Source: Microbispora siamensis
Lineage (GTDB): Bacteria; Actinomycetota; Actinomycetes; Streptosporangiales; Streptosporangiaceae
Length of the DNA stretch: 64,000 bases
Direction of reading: 5' to 3'
Assembly: GCF_016863095.1 (NCBI RefSeq)
Contig: NZ_BOOF01000005.1
Span: 372,001-436,000 of the forward strand
The notes under the pieces were generated by a model. It was not told the DNA's origin and made no database searches. It saw nothing but the letters and a program-made list of their open reading frames with translations. Every line of letters starts with the position of its first letter. The stretch's first letter is position 1. This document shows, in pieces, positions 54,235 to 61,031 of this stretch. Made by a program: the position numbers and the translations under genes.

Positions 54235-54550
54235 GCGATCAAGGGGTGTACTGCGAGGTGCAGACCTGCACGCATCTCCCCTGCCTGATCTTCCCGTCTG
54301 CCTCGACCCACCGCGAAGCGGCAGCGGGCTGGCGACGGAAGGTCAAGCCCGTCCTCGCGTGTACCTCAACCGGCCGCCGTTCCTCGATCATCGGATGCCA
54401 ACAGCCACGGATGGGCTTGAGCTGGAGGAGTCGGGCTGCTGGGCTCTGCCTGGGTCGCGGCAGGCGGGACGATCAGGCCCACCTCAGCCACTACGGACCC
54501 GGCTCGTGCTCGTCGCGATCATCCCGGAGCCGAGGCCCCCGCCGGAGGCA

Positions 54551-54682
54551 TTAAAGGCGACGTAGGAGCTTGACGAGAACAACGACGACGAGAATGAAGA
54601 ACCCCGCCATGAGTAGGAGAAACACACCTCCCACGACCAGCTCGTAGGCGCTGGGAATCAGGAGGTTTTCGTCCGTCGCCAA
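54551..54682 (-). CDS. Small single-helix membrane protein, 43 aa
   Basis: TTG 54682 follows AGGAG with five bases between, a good site. The product opens with ATDENLLIPSAYEL and then has one long helix, VVGGVFLLLMAGFFILVVVV, ending LVKLLRRL before TAA. The acidic N terminus and basic C terminus predict an outside-in orientation. Proteins of this size are easily missed. It could be a membrane-targeted regulator or toxin. No family is recognised. Confidence 0.6.
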   Translation of the reverse strand: MATDENLLIPSAYELVVGGVFLLLMAGFFILVVVVLVKLLRRL

Positions 54683-55040
54683 TGCGGCTCCTCGTCATGC
54701 GGTGGAAGCTCAGAATAGGTGACTGGGATGTCATCGCGTAGAGCAGTGCACTGGCGATCGAAAGCGGGGCGTGGGGCGCGGCCACCTGCGTCGCGTTCGT
54801 TGGGTACGGGGCGAGGCGGTGCGGTGCCGGCCTGCCGCCGGCCCCGCGCGAGAACGGCCCCCAGGCCGCACGCGCAGCGCGGGGATCGGCGCGGGGCCGT
54901 GGCGGCGGCGCGGGCCGCGCCGCCGCCCTTGATTCCTAAAAGAACAATTCGGCAGACTTCGACTTCGACCCCCACCGGGATACTTATGAGCGGGAGAGCG
55001 CTCGGTCTCGTTCACGCGCACAGTATGGAGCCGAACGTCA
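54683..55040. other. 358-bp stretch with a strong GC palindrome
   Basis: No gene is convincing here. The first 240 bases are extremely G+C-rich and the last 110 fall to about 55%. It holds the 27-bp palindrome at 54901 and then an AT-richer run (CCTAAAAGAACAATTCGG) that could contain a promoter for the gene at 55041. Confidence 0.5.
54901..54927. repeat. Perfect 27-bp GC palindrome
   Basis: Arms GGCGGCGGCGCGG (54901-54913) and CCGCGCCGCCGCC (54915-54927) around a single G. It is followed by CTTGATTCC with no T run. Possible roles are an operator, a processing or origin hairpin, or a terminator of the dispersed kind. Confidence 0.7.
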
Positions 55041-55379
55041 ATGTCAGATGAGACTTATCGAGCGCTGATTCACCCCTTAGCGTGGGGCTTGATCGGGCTG
55101 GCGGCCTTGAGCCTGATCCTCGGGATCTACGTGCTCGCCATACGAGGCAAGCCGGGATGGTTACCCGGTCGGGCGCGGAGCGTTCGATGGCGGCCTTAAG
55201 GGTGGGCGCAGATCCTCGGGTCTGTTTGGATCACACTGCAATGGCTACCGCAGGCATTGGACTGGGACCCGGCGGCGAGGCTGTGGCTTCTACTGGCCGG
55301 GCTCGGCGTGATGGCTGCTTGGATCGTGCTGCTTCTGAAGGCTCGGCCCGCTAAGGGCGATCAGACCGAGTTGAGTTGA
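55041..55379 (+). pseudogene. Two-helix membrane gene split by an in-frame TAA
   Basis: From ATG 55041 the frame gives 52 residues with helix AWGLIGLAALSLILGIYVLAI and then stops at TAA 55197-55199. The same frame continues without another stop for 59 more codons and has a second helix, LWLLLAGLGVMAAWIVLLL, before TGA 55377-55379. No start or ribosome site is seen for the second part. One nonsense mutation in a 112-residue protein is the simplest reading. Stop readthrough is possible but less likely. The 3' end overlaps the convergent flavoprotein gene by 29 bases. Confidence 0.6.
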
Positions 55380-55902
55380 TGCCTTCGAGAGCAAGGGGCC
55401 AGGGGTAGGTATCGATGCTGTCGGCTCCAGTGCTTGGGGCGTGGGGTTCGAAAAGGCCGGGGCCAAGGAGGACGATTACGCCCTCGACGCGTAGGCCTTC
55501 GACGGCCTGCCGAAATGGGGCTCGGGCGGCTAGCGCTGTGTTGACGAAGGGCAGGACGACGACGGGGATGCCGAGGCCGGGGGCTTCGGCGAGGAGGCCG
55601 AGGGCGTAGGTGTCGGCGATGCCTTGGGCGAACTTGTTGATGGTGTTGTAGGTCGCGGGGGCGACGATGATGGCGTCCGCCCGGGGCGGCTTGGGATCGC
55701 CTGGTTTGCGGTACTGGCTGCGCACGGAGCGGCCGGTCTGCTTCTCCAGCGCGGGCACGTCGATGAAGTCGAGCGCGTTCGGGGTGGCGACGATCTGGAC
55801 GGTCCATCCGTCGTCCTGAGCCATGGTGACGAGCTTGCCGACGTCGCCGGCCGGTCCTGCGGCGCAGACGATGATGTACAGGACCTTGCCGGTGTTGGTC
55901 AC
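55351..55902 (-). CDS. Flavoprotein of the HFCD (LanD/Dfp-like) family
   Basis: A 183-residue protein with the homo-oligomeric flavin Cys decarboxylase fold: VLYIIVCAAGPAG at the first strand, ADAIIVAPATYNTINKFAQGIADTYA at the flavin site, and VVVLPFVNTALAARAPF near the late loop. EpiD, LanD and Dfp decarboxylate cysteine residues or 4'-phosphopantothenoylcysteine; others carry UbiX-like prenyl-FMN chemistry. The active-site Asn in TYNT matches the family, while the Cys-decarboxylase PASANT and substrate-clamp motifs are altered, so the reaction is unknown. GTG 55902 overlaps the stop of the XRE gene. Confidence 0.8.
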   Translation of the reverse strand: MTNTGKVLYIIVCAAGPAGDVGKLVTMAQDDGWTVQIVATPNALDFIDVPALEKQTGRSVRSQYRKPGDPKPPRADAIIVAPATYNTINKFAQGIADTYALGLLAEAPGLGIPVVVLPFVNTALAARAPFRQAVEGLRVEGVIVLLGPGLFEPHAPSTGADSIDTYPWPLALEGINSTRSDRP

Positions 55903-57338
55903 GCGGTGACTCCAAGGGATTCGGCGTACTCTCGCGCTTCGCGTCGGATGCTGATGGGCGCGGTCGCGAGGATGTCGCGGACCAGCCTATGAGTGGCGGG
56001 GCGGGTGGTGATTTCCTCGGGGGCGATGTCACCGGCCGCGCGCAGGATGTAGAGGGCGCGGTCGTGCTTGCCCCAGGCGAGGAACGCGCGAGAGGTGTCC
56101 AGGAGGACGGTCGCCTTGCGCTCGTTGATGGGCAGGGCGTTGATGTCGATCCTGCGGGCGTTCTCGATCGCGGTTCCCGCGTCGCCGAGTGAGAGGGCGA
56201 TGTTCACGCGGTGGCACAGGACGTTTTTCGGGCCGAACGCGGTCCACATGTGGTTGCCGTCGTAGCCGAGTCGTCGGCCTGCGTCCTCGGCCTCGTCCAG
56301 GAGTTCGGCGGCGGTGTGCCGGTTGCTGTGCTGGGCGGCGGCGACGGCCCCGCGCAACAGAAGTGTCCCGTACACCGACAGGTCGTTCGGGGACGGCTGG
56401 GCCAGGGCGGCGTTGAGGCGTTGGGCGGCGCTGCTGGCCATGCCGGTAGCTGCTCGGTGGTGGCCGCCGTCCATCAGGGCGTGGGTAATGATGCGAGCGC
56501 TTGAGCCCATCATCAGCGGGCTCTCGCTGGCCTGGGCGGCGTGGACGCTGCGATCGGCGGCGAGCCAGGCGAGGCCCTTGTCCTCCTGCTTGAGCAGGAT
56601 GGAGGCTGCCACGTGGTGCGCCTCGGCGGACAGGGCGTGCGCCTTGAGCCGGGCGTCCCCGTCGAGCGTGGCACACGCGAGGCGCAGAGAGCGGATCAGC
56701 GCGGGAAGCATCGCCGCGACCTCGGAGTATCGGCACGCCTGGTAGGTCCGCTTCGCCCGGGCGACGGCGGAGGCAAGTTGCGACAGCTCCGGGAGCTGGG
56801 GGCCGGCGACCGGGTATTCGGTGAGGGCTGCGGCGAGATCGTCGGCGCCTGCGGCTTCCTCGTCGCGGCTGAGGGGTTGGGCTACTACGGCACTGAACAG
56901 GGCGGCCCCCGCGAGGCCGACGAAGTCACGACGTCGCACTTCGGTCTCGTCCTCTCCGTGTCGGACGAGATCAACGGTAAGTGGAGCCAGTGCGGAGGTG
57001 AATGCCGGGCGGGCATCCTGCCGTGGGATGGCTGCGGCGGCCAGGTCGCGAGGAGCGAGGCCGAGAGCCATGCGGGCCTGGTCGGGCATGTGCAGGCCGT
57101 CGGCGATGCGCTCGAACACTTCCAGGGCGGTGACCTGCTGGCTTCCGCTCATGATGGCGCTGACCTTGCCCTGGCTGTAGCCGGTCAGGCTGCCGATCGC
57201 GGTCTGGCTCAAGCCGCCGTACTGGCGGACGAGGCGGAAGACTGCGCCGATGTCGCGGGTCTTGAGCGCGGCGAGCATGTCGGGGCGGTGCCATAGCGAG
57301 GCGGGGACCTCGTACGGCTCGGCCATGCGTGGCGGCAT
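55899..57338 (-). CDS. XRE-type regulator with long TPR-like domain
   Basis: About 479 residues. A Cro/CI helix-turn-helix spans residues 30-85 (FRLVRQYGGLSQTAIGSLTGYSQGKVSAIM). Residues 165-470 form a helical repeat domain resembling TPR-type regulators of actinobacterial islands (AVARAKRTYQACRYSEVAAMLPALI; INERKATVLLDTSRAFLAWGKHDRAL). It overlaps the flavoprotein gene by four bases, so sensor and enzyme are made together. ATG 57338 is chosen; ATG 57326 is close. The pair XRE plus flavoprotein is often found in actinomycete mobile islands, with unproven role. Confidence 0.82.
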   Translation of the reverse strand: MPPRMAEPYEVPASLWHRPDMLAALKTRDIGAVFRLVRQYGGLSQTAIGSLTGYSQGKVSAIMSGSQQVTALEVFERIADGLHMPDQARMALGLAPRDLAAAAIPRQDARPAFTSALAPLTVDLVRHGEDETEVRRRDFVGLAGAALFSAVVAQPLSRDEEAAGADDLAAALTEYPVAGPQLPELSQLASAVARAKRTYQACRYSEVAAMLPALIRSLRLACATLDGDARLKAHALSAEAHHVAASILLKQEDKGLAWLAADRSVHAAQASESPLMMGSSARIITHALMDGGHHRAATGMASSAAQRLNAALAQPSPNDLSVYGTLLLRGAVAAAQHSNRHTAAELLDEAEDAGRRLGYDGNHMWTAFGPKNVLCHRVNIALSLGDAGTAIENARRIDINALPINERKATVLLDTSRAFLAWGKHDRALYILRAAGDIAPEEITTRPATHRLVRDILATAPISIRREAREYAESLGVTA

Positions 57339-57470
57339 CCGCGGGCTTTCCCTTCGCACCGGGGCGGGCAATGGAAAGTGCCTTCCACTGCTACGCGGTC
57401 GCGACCTATCCCGTCAAGGGATGCCACGCGGGGATGGGCTGGGAGAACGAGAATTCCGACCCTTGATCCC

Positions 57471-57635
57471 ATGGTTACGGAGATGGACAGATGCGGAGCC
57501 TGCCGGGGGAAAGGCTGGCGGTTCGTTCGGAAGTCCTCGGCCGATGCCCGGCTTCGGCTTGACGGTATGGCCGTGGAGTTGACGGCGGTCGAGTGCTTCG
57601 ACTGCGCAGGTACCGGCGTGCCGGTGGCGGCGTGA
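57471..57635 (+). CDS. Small CxxC zinc-ribbon protein, 54 aa
   Basis: Two Cys pairs in DnaJ-like style: CGACRGKGW near the N terminus and ECFDCAGTG near the C terminus, separated by 30 residues. The protein is just large enough for one zinc site. ATG 57471 is used; ATG 57483 is in frame. The stop overlaps the ATG of the next gene (TGATG), showing an operon. It is divergent from the XRE regulator with 132 bases between, so that regulator may control it. Confidence 0.65.
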   Translation: MVTEMDRCGACRGKGWRFVRKSSADARLRLDGMAVELTAVECFDCAGTGVPVAA

Positions 57636-57976
57636 TGGGTGCCGATCAGCTCGTGTACGGTCGGCGGCCCCCGGTGGTCACCGCTGCCCGCACTGCGGAG
57701 CGGCTGCGTGTGGAGCTGGAGCAGTACGGCGTGGCCGCCGACGTGCACGAGGGGTACGGGTTGGCGCTGGTGTCGGTCTGGGTCGAGCTGGTCGTCTGGA
57801 CCGATGGTCACTGGTTCCGCTGGCGCTCGGGCCGGACCTCGACCAGCGGGCGGCCGGTCTACGCCTTCGCCCCGGCCTCCGACGTCGTCACCGCCGCGCG
57901 CCGGGTGGCGCATCGGTACGGGCAGCTTCGCCGCGTCCACCCGTGCCCTCCGTACCTTGCTGGCGAGGGCTCGTGA
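57635..57976 (+). CDS. Hypothetical protein, 113 aa, in island operon
   Basis: The second gene of the operon. The product looks like an alpha/beta mini-domain: TAARTAERLRVELEQYGVAADV as a helix, then strands LALVSVWVELVVWTDGHWFRW, and a closing helix VVTAARRVAHRYGQL. Its ATG overlaps the previous stop and its own TGA overlaps the next GTG. I recognise no family. Such trios are common in actinomycete XRE islands. Confidence 0.65.
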   Translation: MGADQLVYGRRPPVVTAARTAERLRVELEQYGVAADVHEGYGLALVSVWVELVVWTDGHWFRWRSGRTSTSGRPVYAFAPASDVVTAARRVAHRYGQLRRVHPCPPYLAGEGS

Positions 57977-58266
57977 ACGATCTGGACGAGCCGAACCGTC
58001 TGCACAGCGCACACGTCCCCATCCGCCGGGGCAACTTCCGGGAACTGGAGTGGTGGGAGCCGACACCCTCGCGACGCGTCCGGGTCCTGGCCTGGACCTG
58101 CGACTGTCAGGCACGGTTCTACGAGTTGTGCCAGTCGGGCGGTGTCGCCTTCATCCGGCGCACTGTGCAGAACGAGGACGCCCCTGAGATCAGCGAGACT
58201 CACCGCTGGCGGGTGGGGCAGGGCTGGGAGACCTGGTCGGCGCTGCTGACTGGTCAGGTCCGATAG
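57973..58266 (+). CDS. Hypothetical protein, 97 aa, in island operon
   Basis: The third gene of the operon, GTG overlapping the stop of the second. It has the segment RVRVLAWTCDCQARFYELCQSGGVAFIRR with three Cys and an ordered ending THRWRVGQGWETWSALLTGQ. Three cysteines with a beta pattern might bind a metal with the 54-residue CxxC protein. No family recognised. A further plus-strand frame running past its end (58271-58414) has no start. Confidence 0.62.
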   Translation: MNDLDEPNRLHSAHVPIRRGNFRELEWWEPTPSRRVRVLAWTCDCQARFYELCQSGGVAFIRRTVQNEDAPEISETHRWRVGQGWETWSALLTGQVR

Positions 58267-58581
58267 ACGGGCTGGCGGCGTGGTCGACCTCCTACCCTCG
58301 TGCCGAGGAGAGCTTTGAGGAGAACACCCGACTACTCGCCAACCCGCTCGCTTCTCCCGAGGACGTCGAGGACCTGGACGGCTGGACCCTCCACCGGCTC
58401 GCCACAGCGCCCTGACACACGACGCCGAAGGCGGCACCTCTACTCCGATGCTGCTGGCACGCTCCCGCCACGCCTCCGTCCGTTTCGACACCCGAACCAC
58501 CGTCGTCGGGACATGCAGCTGATGCCGCATACCCGTCCGGAGGACGGCTCTCGCATGGCGAGGGTCGGACCTCACCAGCGA
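58267..58581. other. 315 bp with decayed coding remnants
   Basis: A plus-strand frame at 58271-58414 reads SYPRAEESFEENTRLLANPL and later EDVEDLDGWTLHRLATAP, an ordinary acidic helical sequence without start codon. It is followed at 58412-58466 by one copy of a 55-bp block that recurs at 59463-59517. Nothing intact is seen. Confidence 0.5.
58412..58466 (+). repeat. 55-bp diverged repeat, copy at 59463
   Basis: The block encodes LTHDAEGGTSTPMLLARS on one frame. The copy at 59463 encodes LTHDAEDGTSPPMLLARS. Identity is about 85%. They flank the ComB-like gene, in direct orientation, 1,051 bases apart. Confidence 0.65.
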
Positions 58582-59283
58582 TCAGATCGAAGCCTCGTCG
58601 GTCAGTGAGGGCACGGCGCACGGGCGGAGGACCATGAGCGAGTCCTCCAAGGCCGCCACCATGGCGAAGGGGAACCGGTCGAGTTCAAGACAGAGTGCGA
58701 CGTCATCAGGATGGGCTCCTTGGCGCACGCCTTCCGTCAACTCGGCGGCGGCGCGTGACTCGGCGGCGCGGCGGAGGAACTCAGCTGCGTCCGCCCCGGC
58801 CCCGGTGGCCCTCTGGGCGATGTATTGGGCGCACGCCAGATCTTCATCGGCGCGCCCGTCGTCGCCGGTTACCACGAACGTGACGCTGCCGCACCCGCGT
58901 GTCCGCAAGAGCCGAGCCGTTGCCTCCGCCACCACGAAGCCGGCGCACAGCACGAGCGACGCCTCCTTGACCGCAAGGGCGCCGACCGTTCCTGCGGTGG
59001 TCTTCTGCACAACGGTCCGTCCGCCAAGGTCGACAGACCGCAGCACGCCCGGCGAGTTGACGGTGTCGAACCCGGTCGCCAGCGGACCGTCTTTGAGCGC
59101 CACCCAATCCGGGTGGCGAGCCTTGAGTGCCAGGGCTTCGTCCAGCGACTTAGCAAGAACGATCTTTTCCGCTCCCTGAGCGAAGGCCCAGGCAGCCACT
59201 GTGAAGGCACGCATGACGTCGACTACGACCGCCGCGGACGGGGCTTCGACCAGCTCAGCGATGGCAAGGAAACGAGTCTCCAT
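58582..59283 (-). CDS. ComB-like 2-phosphosulfolactate phosphatase family protein
   Basis: A 233-residue protein of the PF04029 family. Visible motifs are [71 protein letters not shown] and the C-terminal [16 protein letters not shown]. In methanogens ComB removes phosphate in coenzyme M synthesis. Bacterial homologues lack that pathway and probably act on another phosphorylated acid. ATG 59283 starts the conserved part; upstream in-frame ATGs exist. It lies between two diverged direct repeats, which suggests it was inserted into an older gene. Confidence 0.8.
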   Translation of the reverse strand: METRFLAIAELVEAPSAAVVVDVMRAFTVAAWAFAQGAEKIVLAKSLDEALALKARHPDWVALKDGPLATGFDTVNSPGVLRSVDLGGRTVVQKTTAGTVGALAVKEASLVLCAGFVVAEATARLLRTRGCGSVTFVVTGDDGRADEDLACAQYIAQRATGAGADAAEFLRRAAESRAAAELTEGVRQGAHPDDVALCLELDRFPFAMVAALEDSLMVLRPCAVPSLTDEASI

Positions 59284-59723
59284 CCGGTCATGATCGCGCA
59301 TGCCTGACCCGAAGCACCCAGACATTGACACGCATTTCTTCGACCGTCTCGGAATGCGACATCTCCGGCTGCCTGCGTCTCAAAGCAGAGCGCAGCGACG
59401 CGCCTGCTCAATTGCCGCATGCGTCACCCGCACACGGTCTCTGCGGGCGCAAGGCACACGCGCTCACGCACGACGCCGAGGACGGAACCTCCCCTCCGAT
59501 GCTGTTGGCCCGCTCCCTGGAGCGGTACGCCCGCCCCGGCGTCGATCGACCCTCACCGCTACGTCTGGCGACCGGTCAAGCCAGGTGATCCCGAGCTGGC
59601 CCCGATCGGCGTGCGGCTGCTCCGCTCGGTGCACGAACGCCAGCGCTGGCGCAACCACATGAACCAGCTCCAGGCGCTCGGGGACGGGCCGAATCTTTCG
59701 GCAACGGAAGCGAGGGCGGCCTG
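59284..59723. other. 440 bp of remnants before the integrase
   Basis: It contains the second LTHDAE-type block (59463-59517). Beyond it the likely protein continues LERYARPGVD, then after a frame change PELAPIGVRLLRSVHERQRWRNHMNQLQ down to a TGA that overlaps the integrase ATG. The first 170 bases are without signal. Confidence 0.5.
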
Positions 59724-59724
59724 A
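59463..59724 (+). pseudogene. Frameshifted 3' remnant of the gene that preceded the integrase
   Basis: The frame that begins LTHDAEDGTSPPMLLARSLERYARPGVD is broken, and another frame continues KPGDPELAPIGVRLLRSVHE to TGA 59722-59724. That stop overlaps ATG 59724 of the integrase, so the original gene was translationally coupled to it. Helical and charged, the remnant could come from a replication or regulatory gene. A fragment of the same segment sits at 58412, so the ComB-like gene probably interrupts a duplication. Confidence 0.55.
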
Positions 59725-60884
59725 TGGCGAACAAGGCAGGTCACCGCCGCTTCGGGAGCATCCGCAAGCTGCCGTCCGGGCGCTTCCAGATCCGCTATCC
59801 GGCGCCGGACGGGAAGCTGCGCAGCGGAGAGACGACGTACGAGCGGGAGCGCGACGCCGAGCGGGCGTTGTCGCTGCTCGAAGCGAAGATGGTCACCGGG
59901 GACTGGACGGACCCTCAGCGGTCCAAGGTCAAGCTCGGCGACTACGCGGCCAAGTGGATCAGCGAGCGGACGGAGCTGCGTCCCCGGACGGTCGAGATCT
60001 ACAGCGGGCTTCTCCGGCGGCACGTCGCTCCGTATTTCGGCAACGTCGCCCTCGGGAAGATCAATACGGAGATGGTCCGCGAATGGCGGGCGACCCTGGC
60101 GAGCAACGGCGTCGGTGCAACGGAGATCGCAAAGGCGTACCGGTTCCTGCGGGCCGTGCTGATGACCGCGACGGACGACCAGCTCATCCCGCGCAACCCC
60201 TGCCGCATTCGAGGTGCCGGAGAGGAGAAGTCGGAAGAGCGGCCGGTCCTCACGGTGGCCCAGGTCTTCCAGCTCGCCGACCTGATGCCCGTACGGCTAC
60301 GCGCGTTGATCCTGCTCGCCACCTTCGCGAGCCTGCGGTGGGGCGAGGTCGCGGCGCTGCGGCGAATGGACCTGGACCTGAACGCCGGGACCGTCAGCGT
60401 TCGGCAACAGCACGTCGAGTTGGACACGGGCGAACTCCTCGTCGGGCCGCCCAAGTCCCGTGCCGGTCTGCGGACGGTAGCGATCCCAGAGGCGATCATT
60501 CCGGCGCTGCGTCAGCACCTCGACCAGTTCACCGAGTCGGAACCGACCGCGCTCGTCTTCACCGGGGCGAACGGCGGCATCCTGCGGCGCAGCAACTTCC
60601 GGCGGGCCGTCAAGTGGAGCGAGACGACACGCAAGCTCGGCGTCCCCGGGCTCCACTTTCACGATCTTCGCCACACCGGGAACACGATCGCGGCCAGTGC
60701 CGGCGCTTCCCTCCGTGACCTGATGGCACGCATGGGCCATGACAGCGTGCGCGCGGCGATGATCTACCAGCATCGCACGGCGGAGGCGGACCACCAGATC
60801 GCCGACGTCATGAACGGGCAAGATCGCACAGGTCCTACCGACCGAGGCGAGTGGTCACTGAACAAGATCGACTGCGTCCGCTAA
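59724..60884 (+). CDS. int: Tyrosine-type site-specific integrase
   Basis: A 386-residue recombinase. The N terminus has an AP2-like arm-binding stretch (RRFGSIRKLPSGRFQIRYPAPDG). The SAM-like core-binding domain covers 65-155. The catalytic domain holds Arg205 (SLRWGE), Lys244, His313 and Arg316 (HDLRH), His339 (MGHDS) and the nucleophile Tyr348 (IYQH), all present. It should insert and, with a partner, excise the element at the tRNA-Val att core. The gene is 58 bases from the core. Its TAA stop overlaps the first right-arm repeat. Confidence 0.93.
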   Translation: MANKAGHRRFGSIRKLPSGRFQIRYPAPDGKLRSGETTYERERDAERALSLLEAKMVTGDWTDPQRSKVKLGDYAAKWISERTELRPRTVEIYSGLLRRHVAPYFGNVALGKINTEMVREWRATLASNGVGATEIAKAYRFLRAVLMTATDDQLIPRNPCRIRGAGEEKSEERPVLTVAQVFQLADLMPVRLRALILLATFASLRWGEVAALRRMDLDLNAGTVSVRQQHVELDTGELLVGPPKSRAGLRTVAIPEAIIPALRQHLDQFTESEPTALVFTGANGGILRRSNFRRAVKWSETTRKLGVPGLHFHDLRHTGNTIAASAGASLRDLMARMGHDSVRAAMIYQHRTAEADHQIADVMNGQDRTGPTDRGEWSLNKIDCVR

Positions 60885-60902
60885 TGGCACGTTAATGGCA
60901 CG
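60882..60902 (+). repeat. Arm-type repeat pair, right arm
   Basis: TAATGGCACG at 60882-60891 and 60893-60902, period 11 bp. The first copy includes the integrase stop codon. Confidence 0.7.
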
Positions 60903-60938
60903 AGCCCCGTTTTCCCTGATGGGAGACGGGGCTCTTTT
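60902..60938 (+). terminator. Rho-independent terminator of the integrase gene
   Basis: GAGCCCCGT (60902-60910) pairs with ACGGGGCTC (60926-60934), followed by TTTT. It ends four bases before the att core and shields the opposing tRNA gene. Confidence 0.85.
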
Positions 60939-60942
60939 CGCA

Positions 60943-60986
60943 GGTGGGCGGTACTGGGTTCGAACCAGTGACCCCTCGCTTGTAAG
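60943..60986. repeat. att copy 3 inside the tRNA-Val gene
   Basis: The 44-bp core common to all three att copies. Here it continues without a break into the 5' half of the tRNA, so the host gene was restored on integration. Its right edge lies in the anticodon loop, the usual crossover zone of tRNA-targeting integrases. Confidence 0.88.
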
Positions 60987-61016
60987 GCGAGTGCTCTACC
61001 GCTGAGCTAACCGCCC
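60945..61016 (-). tRNA. tRNA-Val (UAC anticodon)
   Basis: A 72-base cloverleaf on the minus strand. The acceptor stem GGGCGGT pairs with ACCGCCC, the D stem GCTC with GAGC, the anticodon stem CTCGC with GCGAG around loop CTTACAA (anticodon TAC), and the T stem ACTGG with CCAGT around TTCGAAC. Discriminator A is at 60945. CCA is not encoded (the next bases are CCT). It decodes GUA. It is the integration target of the element to its left. Confidence 0.96.
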
Positions 61017-61031
61017 GGACCGGACTACACC

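Larger units (their letters stand above)
54041..54550. other. Left arm of the element, no convincing gene
   Basis: 510 bases. The first 200 hold two pairs of TAATGGCACG repeats. Longer open frames exist on the plus strand but have no ribosome site, no family likeness and mixed codon bias, so I call none of them. Confidence 0.55.
54041..60986. mobile_element. Integrated element at tRNA-Val, about 6.9 kb
   Basis: Bounded by att copy 2 and the att copy inside the intact tRNA-Val gene. It carries a full tyrosine integrase at its right end, arm-type repeats on both sides, and about ten cargo genes: a small membrane protein, an interrupted membrane gene, flavoprotein plus XRE regulator, a three-gene operon and a ComB-like gene. 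There is no intact replication, transfer or phage structural gene. Frameshifted remnants directly before the integrase suggest a lost upstream gene. It is best read as a reduced actinomycete integrative element. Confidence 0.8.

Noticed and set aside
54137..54565. 142-codon plus-strand frame in the left arm of the element
   Set aside because: It runs over the arm-type repeats, has no ribosome site and no recognisable or ordered protein features.
58300..58608. Plus- and minus-strand frames of about 100 codons after the island operon
   Set aside because: Arg/Thr-rich shadow composition with no start signals; the region is better explained as decayed remnants and the end of the ComB-like gene.
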